Source of the DNA: Myrica gale
Lineage: Eukaryota > Streptophyta > Magnoliopsida > Fagales > Myricaceae
DNA length: 64,000 bases
Direction of reading: 5' to 3'
NCBI GenBank assembly: GCA_963930655.1
Contig: OZ005600.1
Coordinates: 6,017,501 to 6,081,500 of the forward strand
The translations under genes were made by a program, and so were the position numbers. Shown here in pieces: positions 63,101 through 64,000 of this stretch. The notes under the pieces are model-generated. The model had not been told where the DNA came from and made no database searches. It saw nothing but the letters and a program-made list of their open reading frames with translations. Within the stretch, counting starts at the first letter, position 1, and each line of letters opens with the position of its first letter.

Positions 63101-63153
63101 TCCAACCTTTGACCAATACCATGAACCATAAAAACTAGGTGTCGCACAGGTAC
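54111..63153 (-). CDS. SGR2: SHOOT GRAVITROPISM 2-type phospholipase A1 (DDHD domain), 5' part outside the window
   Basis: A vacuole-associated phospholipase A1-like protein that in Arabidopsis is needed for shoot gravity sensing. Fourteen exons in the window: 63153-62983, 62069-61920, 60679-60614, 60525-59974, 59889-59817, 59724-59609, 59360-59288, 58536-58434, 57743-57650, 57561-57499, 56557-56509, 56119-56016, 55300-55254 and 54345-54111. They give 631 residues in consistent phase, ending at a TAG. Blocks seen: VRHLVFMVHGIGQ (exon 1 here), the lipase elbow GHSLGS with Ser (about residue 136 of the partial product), a long variable acidic insert (exon 60525-59974), a short coiled-coil-like stretch, then the DDHD part with VDTFYAAGSPLGVFLAIRNI, NIFHPFDPVAYR, RIDHMLQ and THTNYWRDSDTALFIL-like sequence. 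The first residue seen is a phase-0 exon start after CTAG. The Arabidopsis protein is about 930 residues, so roughly 300 N-terminal residues must lie beyond 64000. The intron at the right edge carries a possible LTR element. Confidence 0.93.
55596..55614. repeat. Poly-C run (19 C) in an SGR2-type gene intron
   Basis: Nineteen consecutive C residues lie in the intron between the exons at 56119-56016 and 55300-55254. No effect on the coding model is expected. Confidence 0.9.
57758..57808. repeat. Short tandem duplication in an SGR2-type gene intron
   Basis: The motif GTAGCTATCTATTATATGTT occurs twice, separated by a short T-rich spacer, just upstream (in gene sense) of the exon at 57743-57650. 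Non-coding. Confidence 0.8.
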
Positions 63154-63612
63154 CTAGATCAACAATTTCACTTAAAACAAAATATCATATCCAATTCAAA
63201 TGATATAACATTTCATGAAAATCAAAGAGCAATCTGAAACAAAACAAATGAAACCTAATGATTCATATGGACTTGTCACCTAACCCAAAAGTACTCGTCT
63301 CAAAAAAATATGATGGTAACACGTGTATGGTACATGTCTTTCACACATTGTTGTGCCATACAATTGATGCCAACGAGCAGAAGAGAAGACAACAGGGAAA
63401 ATTCAGAAAAAGGAAAACATTTTTCCTTTATTTCCCCTAATGATTCCCCTACTGCGAAATGTTATTGGAGGTCTACTAGAGGCCAGAGGGATAGGGCTGC
63501 AACTGAATCAAGCTGATTTCCATCAGTTCAGGCTCAGGTTGGTGTCATTCATCGACAAAACACGCAGGCACCAAGCCTCAAAATGAAATCCCTAGTTAGC
63601 TTTATTTGCAAC
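63154..63612. other. Intron sequence at the 5' side of the SGR2-type gene
   Basis: AT-rich, no exon recognised. The preceding exon of the family (ending in a KEEEMDDYCSQ-like sequence) was looked for on the minus strand and not found before the window edge. Confidence 0.5.
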
Positions 63613-64000
63613 TGTTAAGGAAAGTAAGATTAGGGTTTGTGTTGTTATGGAAAGGATTTGGGGGGTTTATTGTAGGTAATATTTTCCTTATTTACTCTAC
63701 CGTGTATTACACTATTTATATGGAATGTGTGAGGGAGAAAGGTTAATCACTTTCTCTTCTCTTTCTTGTAGAATTCTAGTTTCTATAACATGGTAGCATT
63801 AAGATTTTCCACGTTCATTTTTTTTTCCTTTCTGCTGCCTTCACCTCTTTTGTTTTTCTGTTCTTGTTTCTTTCACTAGCCTGAGTCTTTTTTCTTTGGC
63901 TGTGAGAGACACCACATTCACCATGTCCCTGGGATGTGGTTGCTGTTGTCGTTGGTGCCTATAGGATGGTTAGCAGATCCGAGAATGGCTGCTGTCAAGG
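63613..64000 (+). mobile_element. Possible LTR retroelement 5' end, running off the window
   Basis: 63613-63789 starts TGTTAAGGAA and ends TATAACA, contains a TATA-like CTATTTATATGG, and is followed directly by TGGTAGCATTAAG. That resembles the initiator-Met primer-binding site TGGTATCAGAGCATTA with five bases missing. The structure fits a left LTR of about 177 bp followed by the leader of a Copia-type element. The right LTR, if present, is beyond 64000, and no coding domain is visible before the edge, so this is a candidate only. It lies in the intron upstream of the SGR2-type exon ending at 63153, on the opposite strand. Confidence 0.42.

Noticed and set aside
1-64000. CRISPR arrays, rRNA genes and tRNA genes
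   Set aside because: None seen by eye. The direct repeats present are MITE, TRIM or tandem duplications, with no regular spacers.

Overview
The window is nuclear DNA of a flowering plant, most likely a eudicot. Every recognisable gene is a plant gene split by GT-AG introns with AT-rich intergenic DNA, two products carry chloroplast transit-like N-termini, and the spacers hold plant MITEs and a miniature LTR retrotransposon. No rRNA, tRNA, CRISPR array or prokaryotic operon was seen. Exon models were built by hand by joining reading frames at GT/AG sites with phase checking and by comparison with remembered plant families; no database search was run.

Layout. 1-2518: tandemly duplicated hAT-type MITE. 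2519-4436 (-): DUF6821 membrane-anchored protein. 6075-6359: fold-back element. 7451-12703 (-): cytosolic-type histidyl-tRNA synthetase, 7 coding exons. 13961-15090: a MITE and a complete TRIM retroelement with target-site duplication. 15540-18027 (-): clade-B-like PP2C phosphatase with a possible MAPK-docking motif and a questionable N-terminus. 21611-31379 (+): bifunctional aspartate kinase-homoserine dehydrogenase, 18 exons. 31729-32005: Tourist-like MITE. 32707-35833 (-): PARTING DANCERS (meiotic crossover factor), 8 exons. 36395-38441 (+): small unknown plant protein with two possible 3' ends. 39617-43851 (+): plastid-targeted DedA/VTT (SNARE-associated) membrane protein. 44445-45125: MITE-like repeat. 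45524-48252 (+): CC-NB-LRR resistance gene broken in its coiled-coil part. 48631-48928: 150-bp tandem duplication. 50500-52367 (+): SDHAF1-type LYR protein with a 2-base frameshift. 54111 to about 63153 (-): SGR2-type phospholipase whose 5' exons lie beyond the right edge, with a possible LTR element in the intron at that edge.

The genes are mostly unrelated housekeeping or single-copy loci (translation, Asp-family amino acid synthesis, meiosis, respiration, gravitropism, signalling), each with its own promoter; there is no sign of a gene cluster acting together. The points that most deserve checking are the two broken reading frames (NLR and SDHAF1), the two competing 3' exon sets in the 36-38 kb gene, the PP2C N-terminus, and the intact TRIM. 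I found no convincing previously undescribed multi-gene system.
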